64,000 bases of DNA from Marinobacter persicus (GCF_002934325.1 NZ_PTIV01000005.1:1-64000); one strand, 5' to 3'. Counted from the first letter of the stretch, positions 40,043 to 49,787 are shown. Notes: generated from the letters alone by a model not told the origin. Program-made: numbers and translations.

Positions 40043-40654
40043 GTGGCCGTTCGTTACATTGAAACCTGCCGTTTGCCCACCCCTTTCGGAGTCTTTGATA
40101 TGCACGGCTTCGAGGAGCCGGAGACCGGCAAGGAGCACGTGGCACTGACGCTGGGTGATATCAGCTCCGGCGAGCCTGTGTTGGCGCGAACCCATTCCGA
40201 ATGCCTGACCGGCGACGCGCTCTACAGCATGCGCTGTGACTGTGGTTATCAGTTGGAGGAGGCTCTGCGCAGCATTGCCCGGGAAGGACGGGGGATTTTG
40301 ATGTACCTGCGCCAGGAAGGTCGTGGTATTGGTCTGTTGAACAAGATCCGCGCCTATCACCTGCAGGACCAGGGCGCCGATACGGTGGAGGCCAACGAGC
40401 GTCTGGGGTTTGCCGCTGACCTGCGCGACTACAGCATGTGCAAGGACATGCTTGACCACCTTGGGGTATCAGCACTGCGTTTGATGACCAACAATCCCAG
40501 GAAAGTCAAAGCGCTGGAATCGTATGGTATTCGCATTGCCGAGCGCATGCCCCTGCATGTGGGGCGCAATCCCCACAATGAAAGCTATCTCAATACCAAG
40601 CAGAGCAAGCTGGGGCACTGGCTGGAGACCCACCAGGACGATGATCCGTTTTAA
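40043..40654 (+). CDS. ribA: GTP cyclohydrolase II
   Basis: A 203-residue enzyme that opens GTP for riboflavin synthesis. It matches E. coli RibA through [16 protein letters not shown], the zinc site [32 protein letters not shown] and [13 protein letters not shown] 40043 is chosen because AGGAA lies just before it and the family N-terminus starts here. No DHBP synthase domain is attached. Confidence 0.95.
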   Translation: MAVRYIETCRLPTPFGVFDMHGFEEPETGKEHVALTLGDISSGEPVLARTHSECLTGDALYSMRCDCGYQLEEALRSIAREGRGILMYLRQEGRGIGLLNKIRAYHLQDQGADTVEANERLGFAADLRDYSMCKDMLDHLGVSALRLMTNNPRKVKALESYGIRIAERMPLHVGRNPHNESYLNTKQSKLGHWLETHQDDDPF

Positions 40655-40688
40655 ACTCTGACCGGAGGGCACCCTGTGGTCAATGATC

Positions 40689-40794
40689 GCCAGCGGGGGA
40701 GGCCTTTCCGGGAATTTCGAAGGCCAGGGATGGCCTGAGAGAAGCGCACATGGATGTGCTTGTAGCGGTTCCCGGAAAGGCCTCCCCCGCTGGC
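40689..40794. repeat. Nested palindromic element (26-bp perfect inverted repeat with two inner hairpins)
   Basis: The arms 40689-40714 and 40769-40794 are perfect 26-bp inverted copies of one another. The 54 bases between them hold AGGCCA-GGGA-TGGCCT (40721-40736) and GCACA-TGGA-TGTGC (40746-40759), plus a TTCGAA. The whole can fold as a three-way junction in DNA or RNA. It fills the gap between the convergent ribA and dxs, so it may also end both transcripts. I saw no second copy in the window. A dispersed REP-like or MITE-like repeat is an inference. Confidence 0.9.
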
Positions 40795-40807
40795 AGTCCT
40801 CCGCTGT

Positions 40808-42712
40808 CTACAGGCTAGCCAGCCGATCCACAATTGCCTGACCGATACCCTCGGCGTCCAGCCCGCACTCACTGAGCAGTTCCCCGTGCTTGCCGTGATC
40901 GACAAACCGGTCCGGTAACCCAAGCTGGAGCACTGGCACCGTGAGCTGGTTGGCGTTCAGGTATTCGCACACGGCGCTGCCCGCGCCGCCGGCGATGGCG
41001 TTCTCTTCCAGGGTCACCAGCAGATCGTGCTGCTCGGCCAGTTCCCGCACCAGCGCTTCATCCAGGGGTTTTACGAACCGCATGTCCGCCACGGTGGCGT
41101 TCAGGCCGTCGGCCGCTTCCAGGGCAGAATGCAGCAGGGTGCCGAAGTTCAGGATAGCCACCTGTTTGCCGTCGCGGACCCGGCGCCCCTTACCCAACGG
41201 CAGAGCCGTCAGTTCCTGCTGGATTTCCGTGCCCGGGCCGGTGCCTCGCGGATAGCGAACGGCCGCCGGTCCCTGATGATGCAGGCCGGTGTGCAGCAAC
41301 TGACGGGTTTCGTTTTCATCTGACGGGGTCATGACCACCATGCCGGGGATGCAGCGCAGGTAGCTGATGTCGAACGCGCCGGCGTGGGTGGGGCCGTCTT
41401 CGCCCACCAGGCCCGCCCGGTCAATGGCAAACAGTACGTCCAGATCCTGAATGGCCACGTCGTGAATCAGCTGGTCATAGGCGCGCTGCAGGAAGGTGGA
41501 GTAGATCGCCACTACCGGCTTGGCGCCATCGCAGGCGAGACCGGCGGCCAAGGTGACGGCGTGCTGCTCGGCAATGGCCACGTCAAAGTAGCGGTCCGGG
41601 AAGCGTTTAGAGAAGGCCACCAGGTCCGAGCCCTCGCACATGGCCGGGGTGATGCCCACCACCCGGGCATCCTGCTCAGCCGCATCACACAGCCATTGCC
41701 CGAACACGTTGGCGTACTTGGGCCCGGGGCTGGACGGTTTGGCCGGTTCGGACTTGTTGGCCGGCACCGGTTCTATCTTGTTAATGGCATGGTAGCCCAC
41801 CGGGTCTGCCTCGGCCGGCGCAAAGCCCTTGCCCTTGGTGGTGACGACATGCAGGAACTGCGGGCCCTCTAGCTCGCGCAGGTTTTCCAGGGTTTCCACC
41901 AGCAACGGCAGGTCATGGCCATCGATGGGGCCGATGTAGTTGAAGCCCAGTTCCTCGAACAGGGTGCCGGGGGCAATCATGCCCTTGAAGTGTTCTTCGG
42001 TCTTCTTCGCCAGTTGCATCAGCGGTGGCGCGGCTTTCAGCACCTTCTTGCTGCTGTTGCGCATGTGGTTGTAGGTGCGGCTGGCCAGTAGTTTGGCAAA
42101 GTAATTGGACAGCCCGCCCACGTTCTGGGAGATCGACATGTCGTTGTCGTTCAGGATCACCAGCATGTCAGCGTGCAGGTGCCCGGCGTGATTCAGCGCT
42201 TCGAAGGCCATGCCGGCGGTCATGGCGCCATCGCCAATCACCGCAATGCTCTTGCGCCCGGATTTCTGCAGGCGGGCGGCGATGGACATGCCCAGTGCGG
42301 CGCTGATGGAGGTGCTGGAGTGGCCCACGCCGAAGGTATCGTATTCGCTCTCGGCCCGTTTCGGGAAACCAGCCAGTCCGCCCTTGCGACGGATGCTGCC
42401 CATCCGGTCCCGGCGCCCGGTCAGGATCTTGTGGGGATAGGCCTGGTGGCCGACATCCCACAGCAGGCGGTCAAAGGGCGTGTTGAACACATAGTGCAGG
42501 GCCACGGTAAGCTCGAGCACGCCAAGGCCGGCACCAAAATGCCCGCCGGTCTGGCCCACGGACCACAACAGGAAGGCCCGCAGTTCACGGGCAAGGCGCG
42601 GCAGGTCTTCTGCCGGAAGCTCGCGGAGTTGGGCCGGAAGCTCAATCCGGTCCAGCAGCGGAGTGTTGGGCCGCTGTGACGGGATTTCTTTGAATGTGTA
42701 AATGTCCTGCAT
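40808..42712 (-). CDS. dxs: 1-deoxy-D-xylulose-5-phosphate synthase
   Basis: A 634-residue thiamine-diphosphate enzyme that makes DXP from pyruvate and glyceraldehyde 3-phosphate, the first step of the MEP isoprenoid route. It has [12 protein letters not shown], the ThDP motif [15 protein letters not shown], the [16 protein letters not shown] transketolase block and a C-terminal domain. It follows ispA after 76 bases in the xseB-ispA-dxs operon. Confidence 0.97.
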   Translation of the reverse strand: MQDIYTFKEIPSQRPNTPLLDRIELPAQLRELPAEDLPRLARELRAFLLWSVGQTGGHFGAGLGVLELTVALHYVFNTPFDRLLWDVGHQAYPHKILTGRRDRMGSIRRKGGLAGFPKRAESEYDTFGVGHSSTSISAALGMSIAARLQKSGRKSIAVIGDGAMTAGMAFEALNHAGHLHADMLVILNDNDMSISQNVGGLSNYFAKLLASRTYNHMRNSSKKVLKAAPPLMQLAKKTEEHFKGMIAPGTLFEELGFNYIGPIDGHDLPLLVETLENLRELEGPQFLHVVTTKGKGFAPAEADPVGYHAINKIEPVPANKSEPAKPSSPGPKYANVFGQWLCDAAEQDARVVGITPAMCEGSDLVAFSKRFPDRYFDVAIAEQHAVTLAAGLACDGAKPVVAIYSTFLQRAYDQLIHDVAIQDLDVLFAIDRAGLVGEDGPTHAGAFDISYLRCIPGMVVMTPSDENETRQLLHTGLHHQGPAAVRYPRGTGPGTEIQQELTALPLGKGRRVRDGKQVAILNFGTLLHSALEAADGLNATVADMRFVKPLDEALVRELAEQHDLLVTLEENAIAGGAGSAVCEYLNANQLTVPVLQLGLPDRFVDHGKHGELLSECGLDAEGIGQAIVDRLASL

Positions 42713-42788
42713 CTGCTCGGGTCTTATGGGCTATCCGGTGATTGTATAGTCGGTTACGACCAAGTGTGCGCTTTTGGCTCGGGGTGGT

Positions 42789-43685
42789 TCAATGGCTGCG
42801 CGCGACCACGTAATCTGCCATCGTTCGCAACGGATCGGCTTCGGGGCCAAAGTCCGCCAGGCTGTCCTGGGCCAGGGCAAGTAGTTTGTGCAAGTGTTCC
42901 CTGGCGCCTTCGATGCCCAGCAGGGACGGGTAGGTTGGCTTTTCCCGGGCCATATCGGAGCCCTGGGGTTTGCCGATTACCTCGGTGCTGCCTTCGATAT
43001 CCAGCAGGTCATCCTGCACCTGAAAGGCCAGACCCAGGGCCCGGGCATAGGTGGTCAGTGCCTCGAGCCGGTCTGCATCGGGTTCCGGGCTGCACAGAGC
43101 GCCCATGCGGACACTGGCTTCAATCAGGGCGCCGGTCTTGTGACGATGCATGTTCTCCAGCTCGTGGAGGGTCAGTGCTTTGCCAACCGATTCCAGGTCG
43201 ATGGCCTGGCCTCCCACCATGCCCTTGTGGCCAGCGGCATGGGCGAGTTCCCGGACCATGGCCAGGCGCGCTTTGCTGGTCCGGTCATGGTCATTGGCCA
43301 GCAGGTCGAACGCCAGTGCCTGCAGGGCGTCTCCCGCCAGGATGGCGGAGGCTTCGTCAAAGGCGATGTGGGTGGTCGGCCGGCCCCGGCGCAGGTTGTC
43401 GTCGTCCATGGCAGGCAGATCGTCGTGGATCAGGGAGTAGGCATGCACCAGCTCCAGCGCACAGGCCGGGGCCAGTGCGGCTTCCAGAGCGACATCCATG
43501 GCCCGGGCTGCGGCCAGGCATAATGCCGGGCGAATGCGCTTTCCACCGCCAAGGACACTGTAACGCATGGCCGCCTGCAGACGCTCCGAGGCGCCGTCCT
43601 GCTCAATGCAGCGGTCCAGTTCGGTATCCACCAGCTCACGGCAGGTATTGAGGAATTCCATTGCTGCCAGGTTCTGTTCGGTCAT
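42789..43685 (-). CDS. ispA: (2E,6E)-farnesyl diphosphate synthase
   Basis: A 298-residue short-chain prenyltransferase. It has both Asp-rich motifs: DDLPAMDDD (first) and DDLLD (second), and GGGKRIRPAL at the substrate end. It makes the farnesyl chain used for undecaprenyl phosphate and quinones. The start at 43685 overlaps the xseB stop (TAATG). An upstream in-frame ATG would lie inside xseB. Confidence 0.96.
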   Translation of the reverse strand: MTEQNLAAMEFLNTCRELVDTELDRCIEQDGASERLQAAMRYSVLGGGKRIRPALCLAAARAMDVALEAALAPACALELVHAYSLIHDDLPAMDDDNLRRGRPTTHIAFDEASAILAGDALQALAFDLLANDHDRTSKARLAMVRELAHAAGHKGMVGGQAIDLESVGKALTLHELENMHRHKTGALIEASVRMGALCSPEPDADRLEALTTYARALGLAFQVQDDLLDIEGSTEVIGKPQGSDMAREKPTYPSLLGIEGAREHLHKLLALAQDSLADFGPEADPLRTMADYVVARSH

Positions 43686-43939
43686 TAGCTGGCATCGTCC
43701 GGTGAGAATGGTCGTGTTTCCAGGCTGCCATCGCCGGTCTGCACCAGTTGCTCCACCCGTTGTTCGGCACTTTTCAGTGCCTGCTGGCATTCGCGGGTAA
43801 GCTTGACGCCCCGTTCAAAGGCGCTCAGCGATTGCTCCAGCGATAATTCGCCCTGCTCAAGGTTGCGTACGAGCTGTTCCAGCTCATCCAGGGACTTTTC
43901 GAAGTCGGCTATGGAGGTTGTCTTATTGTCACCGGCCAT
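43685..43939 (-). CDS. xseB: Exodeoxyribonuclease VII small subunit
   Basis: An 84-residue helical protein with the family pattern [32 protein letters not shown]. It binds XseA, encoded elsewhere, to form exonuclease VII. The xseB-ispA-dxs order is widespread in gammaproteobacteria. An extended -10 lies 35 bases before the start. Confidence 0.95.
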   Translation of the reverse strand: MAGDNKTTSIADFEKSLDELEQLVRNLEQGELSLEQSLSAFERGVKLTRECQQALKSAEQRVEQLVQTGDGSLETRPFSPDDAS

Positions 43940-43973
43940 CGGGCCCTCCGGTCGGGTGGCAGAATTTTCGGGG

Positions 43974-43982
43974 ATTATATCA
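43974..43982 (-). promoter_or_regulatory. Promoter for xseB-ispA-dxs (extended -10)
   Basis: On the minus strand, TG-A-TATAAT gives a perfect extended -10 element 35 bases upstream of xseB and just beyond the stop of the NRDE gene. No -35 is obvious. It probably starts the isoprenoid operon independently. Confidence 0.55.
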
Positions 43983-43993
43983 GAGCCCGAGGG

Positions 43994-44767
43994 CTATCGC
44001 TGCCAGCCAAATTGCCGACATTCAGCTTTTTCTGCCATGGGTCCCCAGCTTTGCTCGGTTACCCGAATCTGTCCTTCGGCGCTGATGGTGAAGACAGTGG
44101 TGGCGCGGGTGCCATAATGCTCACCGGTAATGAACGGCGATGACAGCAGGCGCTCGGTATCCAGGCCCACACCTGTATCCGGCAACAGGTGGTCGGGCGC
44201 CGGTGTCGGGTCCTGCAACAGTTCTATCAGCTCCCGATGCAGCTTTTCGGCATTGTTGTCGGCTGTGGTTACTGTTCTGGTCAGGGCCTGGCGCAGGCGC
44301 AGCAACTTGGGCCAGGGGGTCTCGAGCAGATGATTGCTAAGCCCAAAAGCGCCCTGGTAGATGCTGCGGCCAGGGTGTGCGTCCCGGTTGCTATAATACC
44401 AACCACTTTCTGCGTTCAGTTGAATCAGGTTGAAGCCGGCGTATTGGCTGGCGTGGTTGTTCAGGCTCTGGAACAGTTGGTGCCTGGGTTCGATCAGGGC
44501 GCGCAGGGGTAATTCGCCCCGCGAGCGTTCCGCGGTATCGGTCATGCCTTCGCGGACGTTGGTCACGGCGCTGATGCGGCCATCTTCGGTAATCGCCAGC
44601 CAGGTGCCATTGGAGCGCAGGTCCTTGCCGGCAAGAATCCGGGTGCCGTCGTCTGTCCGCCACCAGTCCATGGCTCGGGTTGGGCGATTAAAGACTTCGT
44701 CCCGATTGGCGGCGAGCACGAGCGGGAAGTGTGGGTTCTGACCAAGAGTGAAGGCAATCAGGCACAT
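43994..44767 (-). CDS. NRDE family protein (TANGO2-like)
   Basis: A 257-residue member of the NRDE (Ser-rich, TANGO2-like) family. It begins MCLIAFTLGQNPHFPLVLAANRDE-FNRPTR, with Cys2 and the NRDE motif. The family has an Ntn-hydrolase-like appearance, and TANGO2 relatives have been linked to heme handling, but the bacterial role is not settled. It is divergent from the TauE-type permease gene. Confidence 0.85.
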   Translation of the reverse strand: MCLIAFTLGQNPHFPLVLAANRDEVFNRPTRAMDWWRTDDGTRILAGKDLRSNGTWLAITEDGRISAVTNVREGMTDTAERSRGELPLRALIEPRHQLFQSLNNHASQYAGFNLIQLNAESGWYYSNRDAHPGRSIYQGAFGLSNHLLETPWPKLLRLRQALTRTVTTADNNAEKLHRELIELLQDPTPAPDHLLPDTGVGLDTERLLSSPFITGEHYGTRATTVFTISAEGQIRVTEQSWGPMAEKAECRQFGWQR

Positions 44768-44869
44768 AAATCATTCGGGCGCTGGTTTTGAGAAACGGCA
44801 ACGGTGAAGTGAAGTCGCCGCATGCGATGTGTATCATACCAGCCCTGACTCAGGCGGGTGTGGACACTT

Positions 44870-45667
44870 ATGGATTTGTTAGCGGTATTTGCAGGTTACC
44901 TGGGACTGGGCGCTCTGGCTGGTGTGATGGCCGGGCTGTTTGGTATCGGTGGCGGCCTGGTGATTGTCCCGGCGCTCATTTTCAGTTTCGAGCTTCAGGG
45001 CATCAGTGAGGAGGTCAGCGCTCACCTGGCCGTCGGCACCTCACTGGCCACCATTGTGTTCACGTCCCTCTCCTCCATCCGGCAGCATAATAAACACCGG
45101 TCCGTTCGCTGGGATCTCTTTCGTCCGATGACAGTGGGCATTGTTGGTGGCGCCATTCTCGGTGCCTGGACCGTCGCCTTCATGAGCGGCGACCTGCTGC
45201 AGATGGTCATCGGCATCTTTGCCATCTCAGTGGGGCTGAAAATGTTGGTCATGGTTAACCCCAAGCCCGGACGTGATGTGCCAGGGAGCGTGGGTCTGGG
45301 CGTCGCTGGTAGCGGTATCGGCTGGGCGTCGGCCATTTTTGGGATCGGCGGCGGCACACTGACCGTCCCGTACCTGAGCTGGTGTAATGTGCGCATGCAG
45401 CAGGCCGTGGGCACGTCGTCTGCCTGTGGTTTGCCCATTGCCCTGGCGGGTGCCGCCGGCAATATGTGGACGGGCTGGTCACACCCGCACCTGCCGGATT
45501 ACAGCTTGGGGTATGTCTATCTGCCCGCCCTGTTTGGCGTTATCCTGACCAGCGTGTTTTTTGCCAGGGTAGGTGCCAACCTCGCACACCGGCTGGACGC
45601 CAAACTACTCAAACGCATCTTCGCTATTGTGCTCCTGGTTGTGGGGCTTCGTTTTATTCTGAGCTGA
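44870..45667 (+). CDS. TauE/SafE family permease
   Basis: A 265-residue membrane protein with about eight hydrophobic helices and the duplicated glycine-rich motif of the family ([16 protein letters not shown] and [14 protein letters not shown]). Such proteins export sulfite, sulfoacetate or other organic anions; the substrate here is unknown. ATG 44870 is preferred to GTG 44858. lgt follows after 10 bases. Confidence 0.88.
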   Translation: MDLLAVFAGYLGLGALAGVMAGLFGIGGGLVIVPALIFSFELQGISEEVSAHLAVGTSLATIVFTSLSSIRQHNKHRSVRWDLFRPMTVGIVGGAILGAWTVAFMSGDLLQMVIGIFAISVGLKMLVMVNPKPGRDVPGSVGLGVAGSGIGWASAIFGIGGGTLTVPYLSWCNVRMQQAVGTSSACGLPIALAGAAGNMWTGWSHPHLPDYSLGYVYLPALFGVILTSVFFARVGANLAHRLDAKLLKRIFAIVLLVVGLRFILS

Positions 45668-45677
45668 GAGGTTATTG

Positions 45678-46463
45678 ATGCTTCAGCATCCACAATTTGA
45701 CCCCGTGGCGATTGCCCTGGGGCCGGTGCAGATTCACTGGTATGGCCTGACCTACCTCTTTGGTTTTCTGGCCGGGTGGCTGTTGGGGCGCATGAGAAGC
45801 CACAAGCCCTGGTCGCCGCTTGATGAGCAACAGGTGGGCGATCTGCTGTTTTACCTGGCGCTGGGTGTGATTCTCGGGGGGCGCTTTGGTTATGTGATTT
45901 TCTATAATTTTGATGCCTTCCTGGCCGACCCGCTCTGGTTGCTGAGGGTTTGGGAAGGTGGCATGTCCTTCCACGGTGGCTTGTTGGGTGTGATGCTGGC
46001 TATGTGGTGGTATGGGCGCAAGACCGATGCCGGCTTCTGGCGCATCGCTGATTTTGTAGCACCCCTGGTGCCCATCGGATTGGGTGCCGGACGTATTGGC
46101 AACTTTATTAACGGCGAGCTCTGGGGCAAACCCACGGACGTGCCCTGGGGCATGGTGTTTCCGATGGCGCCCGACAGTTTGGCGCGTCATCCCTCCCAGC
46201 TTTACCAGTTCGCCCTCGAAGGCGTGGCGCTATTTGTGATCCTGTGGTGGTTTTCGTCGAAGCCTCGCCCGAAAATGGCCGTCTCTGGTCTGTTCCTGAT
46301 CGGTTATGGGGTGTTCCGTTTCCTGGTGGAATTCGTTCGCCAGCCGGACCCGCAGTTGGGTTACCTTGCCTTTGGCTGGCTGACCATGGGGCAGGTGCTT
46401 TCCCTGCCCATGATCCTGGCCGGTGCCGTGCTTATGTTTATTGCTTATCGGAGAAACGCCTGA
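45678..46463 (+). CDS. lgt: Prolipoprotein diacylglyceryl transferase
   Basis: A 261-residue membrane enzyme that attaches diacylglycerol to the lipobox Cys of lipoproteins such as LpoA above. It has [18 protein letters not shown], the signature [13 protein letters not shown], and [15 protein letters not shown] 45678 has GAGAGG 6 bases upstream. The stop overlaps the thyA start (TGATG). Confidence 0.95.
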   Translation: MLQHPQFDPVAIALGPVQIHWYGLTYLFGFLAGWLLGRMRSHKPWSPLDEQQVGDLLFYLALGVILGGRFGYVIFYNFDAFLADPLWLLRVWEGGMSFHGGLLGVMLAMWWYGRKTDAGFWRIADFVAPLVPIGLGAGRIGNFINGELWGKPTDVPWGMVFPMAPDSLARHPSQLYQFALEGVALFVILWWFSSKPRPKMAVSGLFLIGYGVFRFLVEFVRQPDPQLGYLAFGWLTMGQVLSLPMILAGAVLMFIAYRRNA

Positions 46464-47302
46464 TGAAAGCCTACCTCGACCTGATGCAAGACGTCGTCGA
46501 CAACGGAATTGACAAGGGGGATCGCACCGGCGTGGGCACCCGTTCGGTGTTCGGGCGTCAGCTGCGTTTCGACCTGAATGAAGGCTTTCCCCTGGTGACC
46601 ACGAAGAAAGTGCACCTGCGCAGCATCATTTACGAACTGCTTTGGTTTCTTCAGGGTTCGACCGACAACAACTGGCTGAAAGAGCGCAAGGTGTCCATCT
46701 GGAACGAGTGGGCTCTGGAAAACGGTGACCTTGGTCCGATCTACGGCAAACAGTGGCGCAGCTGGCAGTGCCCGGATGGCAGCACGGTGGACCAGATCAG
46801 CGAGGTGATTGAGCAGATCCGCACCAAGCCCAACTCCCGTCGGCTAATCGTCTCCGCCTGGAACCCGGCCGAGCTCCCGGATGAAACCATTGGGCCCCAG
46901 GACAACGTCCGCGAAGGCCGCATGGCCCTGGCGCCGTGCCACTGCCTGTTCCAGTTCTACGTGGCCGACGGCAAGCTCTCCTGCCAGCTGTACCAGCGCA
47001 GCGCGGACCTGTTCCTTGGTGTGCCGTTCAACATCGCCAGCTATGCGCTGTTGACCCACATGATTGCCCAGCAGTGTGATCTGGACGTCGGTGAGTTCGT
47101 TCATACCTTTGGAGACTGCCACCTGTACCAGAATCACCTGACCGATGACATTGTTTTTGAGCAACTGACGCGGGAGCCCCGGGCCTTGCCGAAACTGGTC
47201 ATCAAGCGCAAGCCGGACTCCATTTTTGACTATGAACTTGAGGACTTCGAGTTCGAGGGTTATGAGCCATACCCGGTCATTAAAGCGCCGATTGCCATCT
47301 GA
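46463..47302 (+). CDS. thyA: Thymidylate synthase
   Basis: A 279-residue enzyme that methylates dUMP with methylene-THF. The catalytic Cys159 is in [30 protein letters not shown] and the C-terminal VIKAPIAI are typical. It is about 15 residues longer than the E. coli protein, mainly from an insertion ([12 protein letters not shown]) just before the active site. The lgt-thyA-folA order is common. Confidence 0.97.
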   Translation: MKAYLDLMQDVVDNGIDKGDRTGVGTRSVFGRQLRFDLNEGFPLVTTKKVHLRSIIYELLWFLQGSTDNNWLKERKVSIWNEWALENGDLGPIYGKQWRSWQCPDGSTVDQISEVIEQIRTKPNSRRLIVSAWNPAELPDETIGPQDNVREGRMALAPCHCLFQFYVADGKLSCQLYQRSADLFLGVPFNIASYALLTHMIAQQCDLDVGEFVHTFGDCHLYQNHLTDDIVFEQLTREPRALPKLVIKRKPDSIFDYELEDFEFEGYEPYPVIKAPIAI

Positions 47303-47325
47303 GCCAAAAAACAGGATTCGAACCA

Positions 47326-47841
47326 ATGAGAAAGGCACTGATCGTGGCCATGGCCCAGAACCGGGTTATCGGCCGGAATAACAAGCTGCCCTGGTACCTG
47401 CCGGGCGATCTGAAGTACTTCAAGCAGGCCACCATGGGCAAGCCCATCGTCATGGGCCGGAAAACCTGGGACTCCATTGGCCGACCTCTGCCTGGGCGCA
47501 TGAACGTGGTGATTTCCCGTAATCCGGAATGGCAGGCGCCGACCGGTACAACACCGGCGGACTCACTGGACGCCGCCTTGGTCAAAGCCGAAGCCCAGGC
47601 CACACTCGATGGCAGTGACGAAGTCATGATCATCGGCGGTGGGCAGATCTACGCCGAAGCGTTGCCCCAGGTGGATCGCATGTACGTGACTCTGGTGCAT
47701 GCCGATGTGGACGGCGATGCCTGGTTTCCGGAAGTGAACTGGGACGAGTGGGAAGAAATCGGGCGGGAAGATTTCGAGGCGTCTGACAACAACCCCTATG
47801 ACTACAGTTTCGTGGTGTACCAACGCCGCCAGTCAGCCTGA
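47326..47841 (+). CDS. folA: Dihydrofolate reductase
   Basis: A 171-residue DHFR that regenerates tetrahydrofolate for ThyA, encoded just before it. It has the VAMAQNRVIGRNNKLPWYLPGDLKYFK start, MGRKTWDSIGRPLPGR, and the GGGQIYAEALPQVDR NADPH block. It is convergent with the DEAD helicase; only 25 bases lie between the stops. Confidence 0.97.
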   Translation: MRKALIVAMAQNRVIGRNNKLPWYLPGDLKYFKQATMGKPIVMGRKTWDSIGRPLPGRMNVVISRNPEWQAPTGTTPADSLDAALVKAEAQATLDGSDEVMIIGGGQIYAEALPQVDRMYVTLVHADVDGDAWFPEVNWDEWEEIGREDFEASDNNPYDYSFVVYQRRQSA

Positions 47842-47866
47842 CCGACGGCGTTGAACAGGCGCGGTG

Positions 47867-49375
47867 TTAGCCGCGCTTGGGGCCTTTTCCTGAGGGTTTG
47901 CCGTTGGGCTTGCCCTTGCCACCTTTCGAGAAACCTCCGGGCTTGCCGCCCTTGCGGAAGTTCTTGCCCGGGGGGCCTTTACGGAAGTTTTTCTTGCCCC
48001 GTGGCGGTCCGTTGCGGTCCCGACGCGGTGCCGTGGAAATCTCCGGCAAGGCTTCGGGCTGCTTCAGTGGCAGCGAATCCGGCTGGGAGGCTTCCATCCA
48101 GCAGGCCAGGGCGCCGGCGACGGCAGCCATGTCCATGTCGTTGCGCTCGGCAATTTCGTCCAGCAGGGCGATGGCCTTGGCGGATCTCGGATCGTCGGTG
48201 AAGCTCAGCAGTTGCTGTTCGAACTGTTCCACCCGCATCTTCTGCAGCGCGTCCGGCGATGGCAGCTGGTACGGTTCCATGGGCGAGTTGGTGGCTCGCT
48301 CCAGGGTGCGCAGCCAGCTACGCTCGCGGGGCGTCACCAGCAGGATTGCCTTGCCCTTGCGTCCCGCACGACCGGTTCGGCCCACGCGGTGAATGTAAGC
48401 CTCGGTGTCGTAGGGCACATCGTAGTTGATCACGTGGGTGATCCGGGGCACGTCGAGGCCACGGGCGGCCACGTCGGTGGCCACGATGATGTCTTTCTTG
48501 CCACGCTTGAGATCTTCAACCGTCATTTCACGCTGACGCTGGTTCAGATCACCATTAAGCGGCGCGACCGCATGGCCCCGGGCCGACAGTTTTTCGGCCA
48601 GCAGCGTGGTTTCGGCCTTGGTGCGCACGAAGATAATGGAGGCGTCGAACGGTTCCACTTCCAGAATACGGGTCAGGGCGTCAAGCTTGCGCTCCGCGTA
48701 CACCGGCAGCACGAACTGTGAGATGCGCTCAACCGTGCGGGTTTCGCTCTCAATCTTTACTTCTGTCGCATTCTTCAGGTAGGTCTGGGCGACCTTCTTG
48801 ATCTGCGGCGGCATGGTGGCGGAGAACAGTGCACGTTGGCAGTTGTCCGGGGTCTTGGCCAGAATCGCTTCCACGTCGTCAATGAAACCCATGCGCAGCA
48901 TTTCGTCGGCTTCATCCAGCACCAGGGCTTTCAGGCTGCCCAGTTTCAGTGTGCCCTTGCGCAAGTGGTCCAGCATCCGGCCCGGCGTGCCCACGATCAC
49001 CTGGGCGCCACGCTTCAGGCCGCGAATCTGGGGCGAGAAATCCTGGCCACCGTAAATCGGCAGAACGTGAAAGTTGCTGAACTTGCTGGCGTAGGTGGTG
49101 AACGCCTCGGCCACCTGAATGGCGAGTTCCCGGGTAGGCGCGAGCACCAGAATCTGTGGTTCCGCGACCGACGCATCAATGCGGCTCAACAGCGGCAGCG
49201 CGAACGCGGCGGTTTTGCCGGTGCCGGTCTGGGCGACGCCCAACAGGTGGTTGCCGGCGATCAGTGCCGGGATGGATTGCGCCTGGATGGGCGAGGGTGT
49301 TTCATAGCCAACGGCGGAGACGGCTTCCAGTACAGCTGGATCCAGCCCCAGTTCGGCAAAAGACAATTCTGACAT
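47867..49375 (-). CDS. DEAD-box RNA helicase (DeaD/CsdA-like)
   Basis: A 502-residue RNA helicase. Motifs in order: Q motif (YETPSPIQAQSIP), I (AQTGTGKT), Ia, II (DEAD), III (SAT), V (ATDVAARGLDVP), VI (HRVGRTGRAG). A short helical region follows, then a C-terminal tail from about residue 450 made of Lys, Gly, Pro, Phe and Arg with repeats of KNFRKG. It is nearer to DeaD than to RhlB, but it lacks the full DbpA-like RNA-binding domain of the 629-residue E. coli DeaD. Such helicases work in cold ribosome assembly and RNA decay. Confidence 0.9.
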   Translation of the reverse strand: MSELSFAELGLDPAVLEAVSAVGYETPSPIQAQSIPALIAGNHLLGVAQTGTGKTAAFALPLLSRIDASVAEPQILVLAPTRELAIQVAEAFTTYASKFSNFHVLPIYGGQDFSPQIRGLKRGAQVIVGTPGRMLDHLRKGTLKLGSLKALVLDEADEMLRMGFIDDVEAILAKTPDNCQRALFSATMPPQIKKVAQTYLKNATEVKIESETRTVERISQFVLPVYAERKLDALTRILEVEPFDASIIFVRTKAETTLLAEKLSARGHAVAPLNGDLNQRQREMTVEDLKRGKKDIIVATDVAARGLDVPRITHVINYDVPYDTEAYIHRVGRTGRAGRKGKAILLVTPRERSWLRTLERATNSPMEPYQLPSPDALQKMRVEQFEQQLLSFTDDPRSAKAIALLDEIAERNDMDMAAVAGALACWMEASQPDSLPLKQPEALPEISTAPRRDRNGPPRGKKNFRKGPPGKNFRKGGKPGGFSKGGKGKPNGKPSGKGPKRG

Positions 49376-49432
49376 GAATGTACTCGGTATTCGAAGGGTA
49401 TGGCATTGCGGGACAATGCATGGTTTCAGCGC

Positions 49433-49438
49433 ATTATA
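49433..49438 (-). promoter_or_regulatory. -10 element before the DEAD-box helicase
   Basis: TATAAT on the minus strand, 58 bases upstream of the helicase start. The -35 region (TGTTAA at 17 bases) is a weak match. Cold-shock helicases often have long leaders, but this one would be only about 50 bases. Confidence 0.4.
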
Positions 49439-49505
49439 GTCACTTTAGCGCGGCTTTAACACGTTTAATGCGGTGGGCTGGATAGGTAATTGCCGGGGAA
49501 CGCGG

Positions 49506-49527
49506 TGCCTGCTGCACTCAGCAGGCA
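49506..49527. repeat. Perfect hairpin across the stop codon of the Cys-rich gene
   Basis: TGCCTGCTG, loop CACT, CAGCAGGCA: a perfect 9-bp stem with a four-base loop. The TGA stop of the minus-strand Cys-rich gene lies at the loop edge. No T run follows on either side, so it is not a standard terminator. It may protect the 3' end of a short mRNA. Confidence 0.6.
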
Positions 49528-49766
49528 ATGTCGAAGGAACGTTCGGGGTTGTCGATGTGGGCCAGCGCGTCGTCGCAGCAGTTGACGGCACCGCAGTCGT
49601 CGGCGGAGCACAGTGCCAGGACACTGCAATCAAAGTCCTGCTCGTTTTCACCCTGGTTCCGGAAAATCCGGGCACGGGACAGGATGGAATGGCAATGGCC
49701 GCAAAGCAAAGTCGGTACGGCGCTACGTTCTGCAAGAAGGGCCGTATAGTAATTGTTGTCTGTCAT
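49518..49766 (-). CDS. Small Cys-rich protein of unknown function
   Basis: I do not recognise this 82-residue protein. It has eight Cys and three His, including CGHCH (22-26) and C-x5-C-x4-C-x4-CC (47-64), and ends in Cys82. This suggests a small zinc-binding or redox protein. The start is strongly supported by AAGGAGG at 7 bases on the minus strand. It has no signal peptide and is acidic overall. An 8-bp inverted repeat lies in its leader and a hairpin covers its stop, so it looks like a self-contained unit. Confidence 0.72.
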   Translation of the reverse strand: MTDNNYYTALLAERSAVPTLLCGHCHSILSRARIFRNQGENEQDFDCSVLALCSADDCGAVNCCDDALAHIDNPERSFDIAC

Positions 49767-49787
49767 GATAATCCTCCTTAGCTAACA

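Noticed and set aside
47859-47876. GCGCGG-TGTTAG-CCGCGC hairpin between folA and the helicase as a terminator
   Set aside because: It has six pairs but no T run on either strand, and it overlaps the helicase stop codon. It is too weak to list as a terminator.
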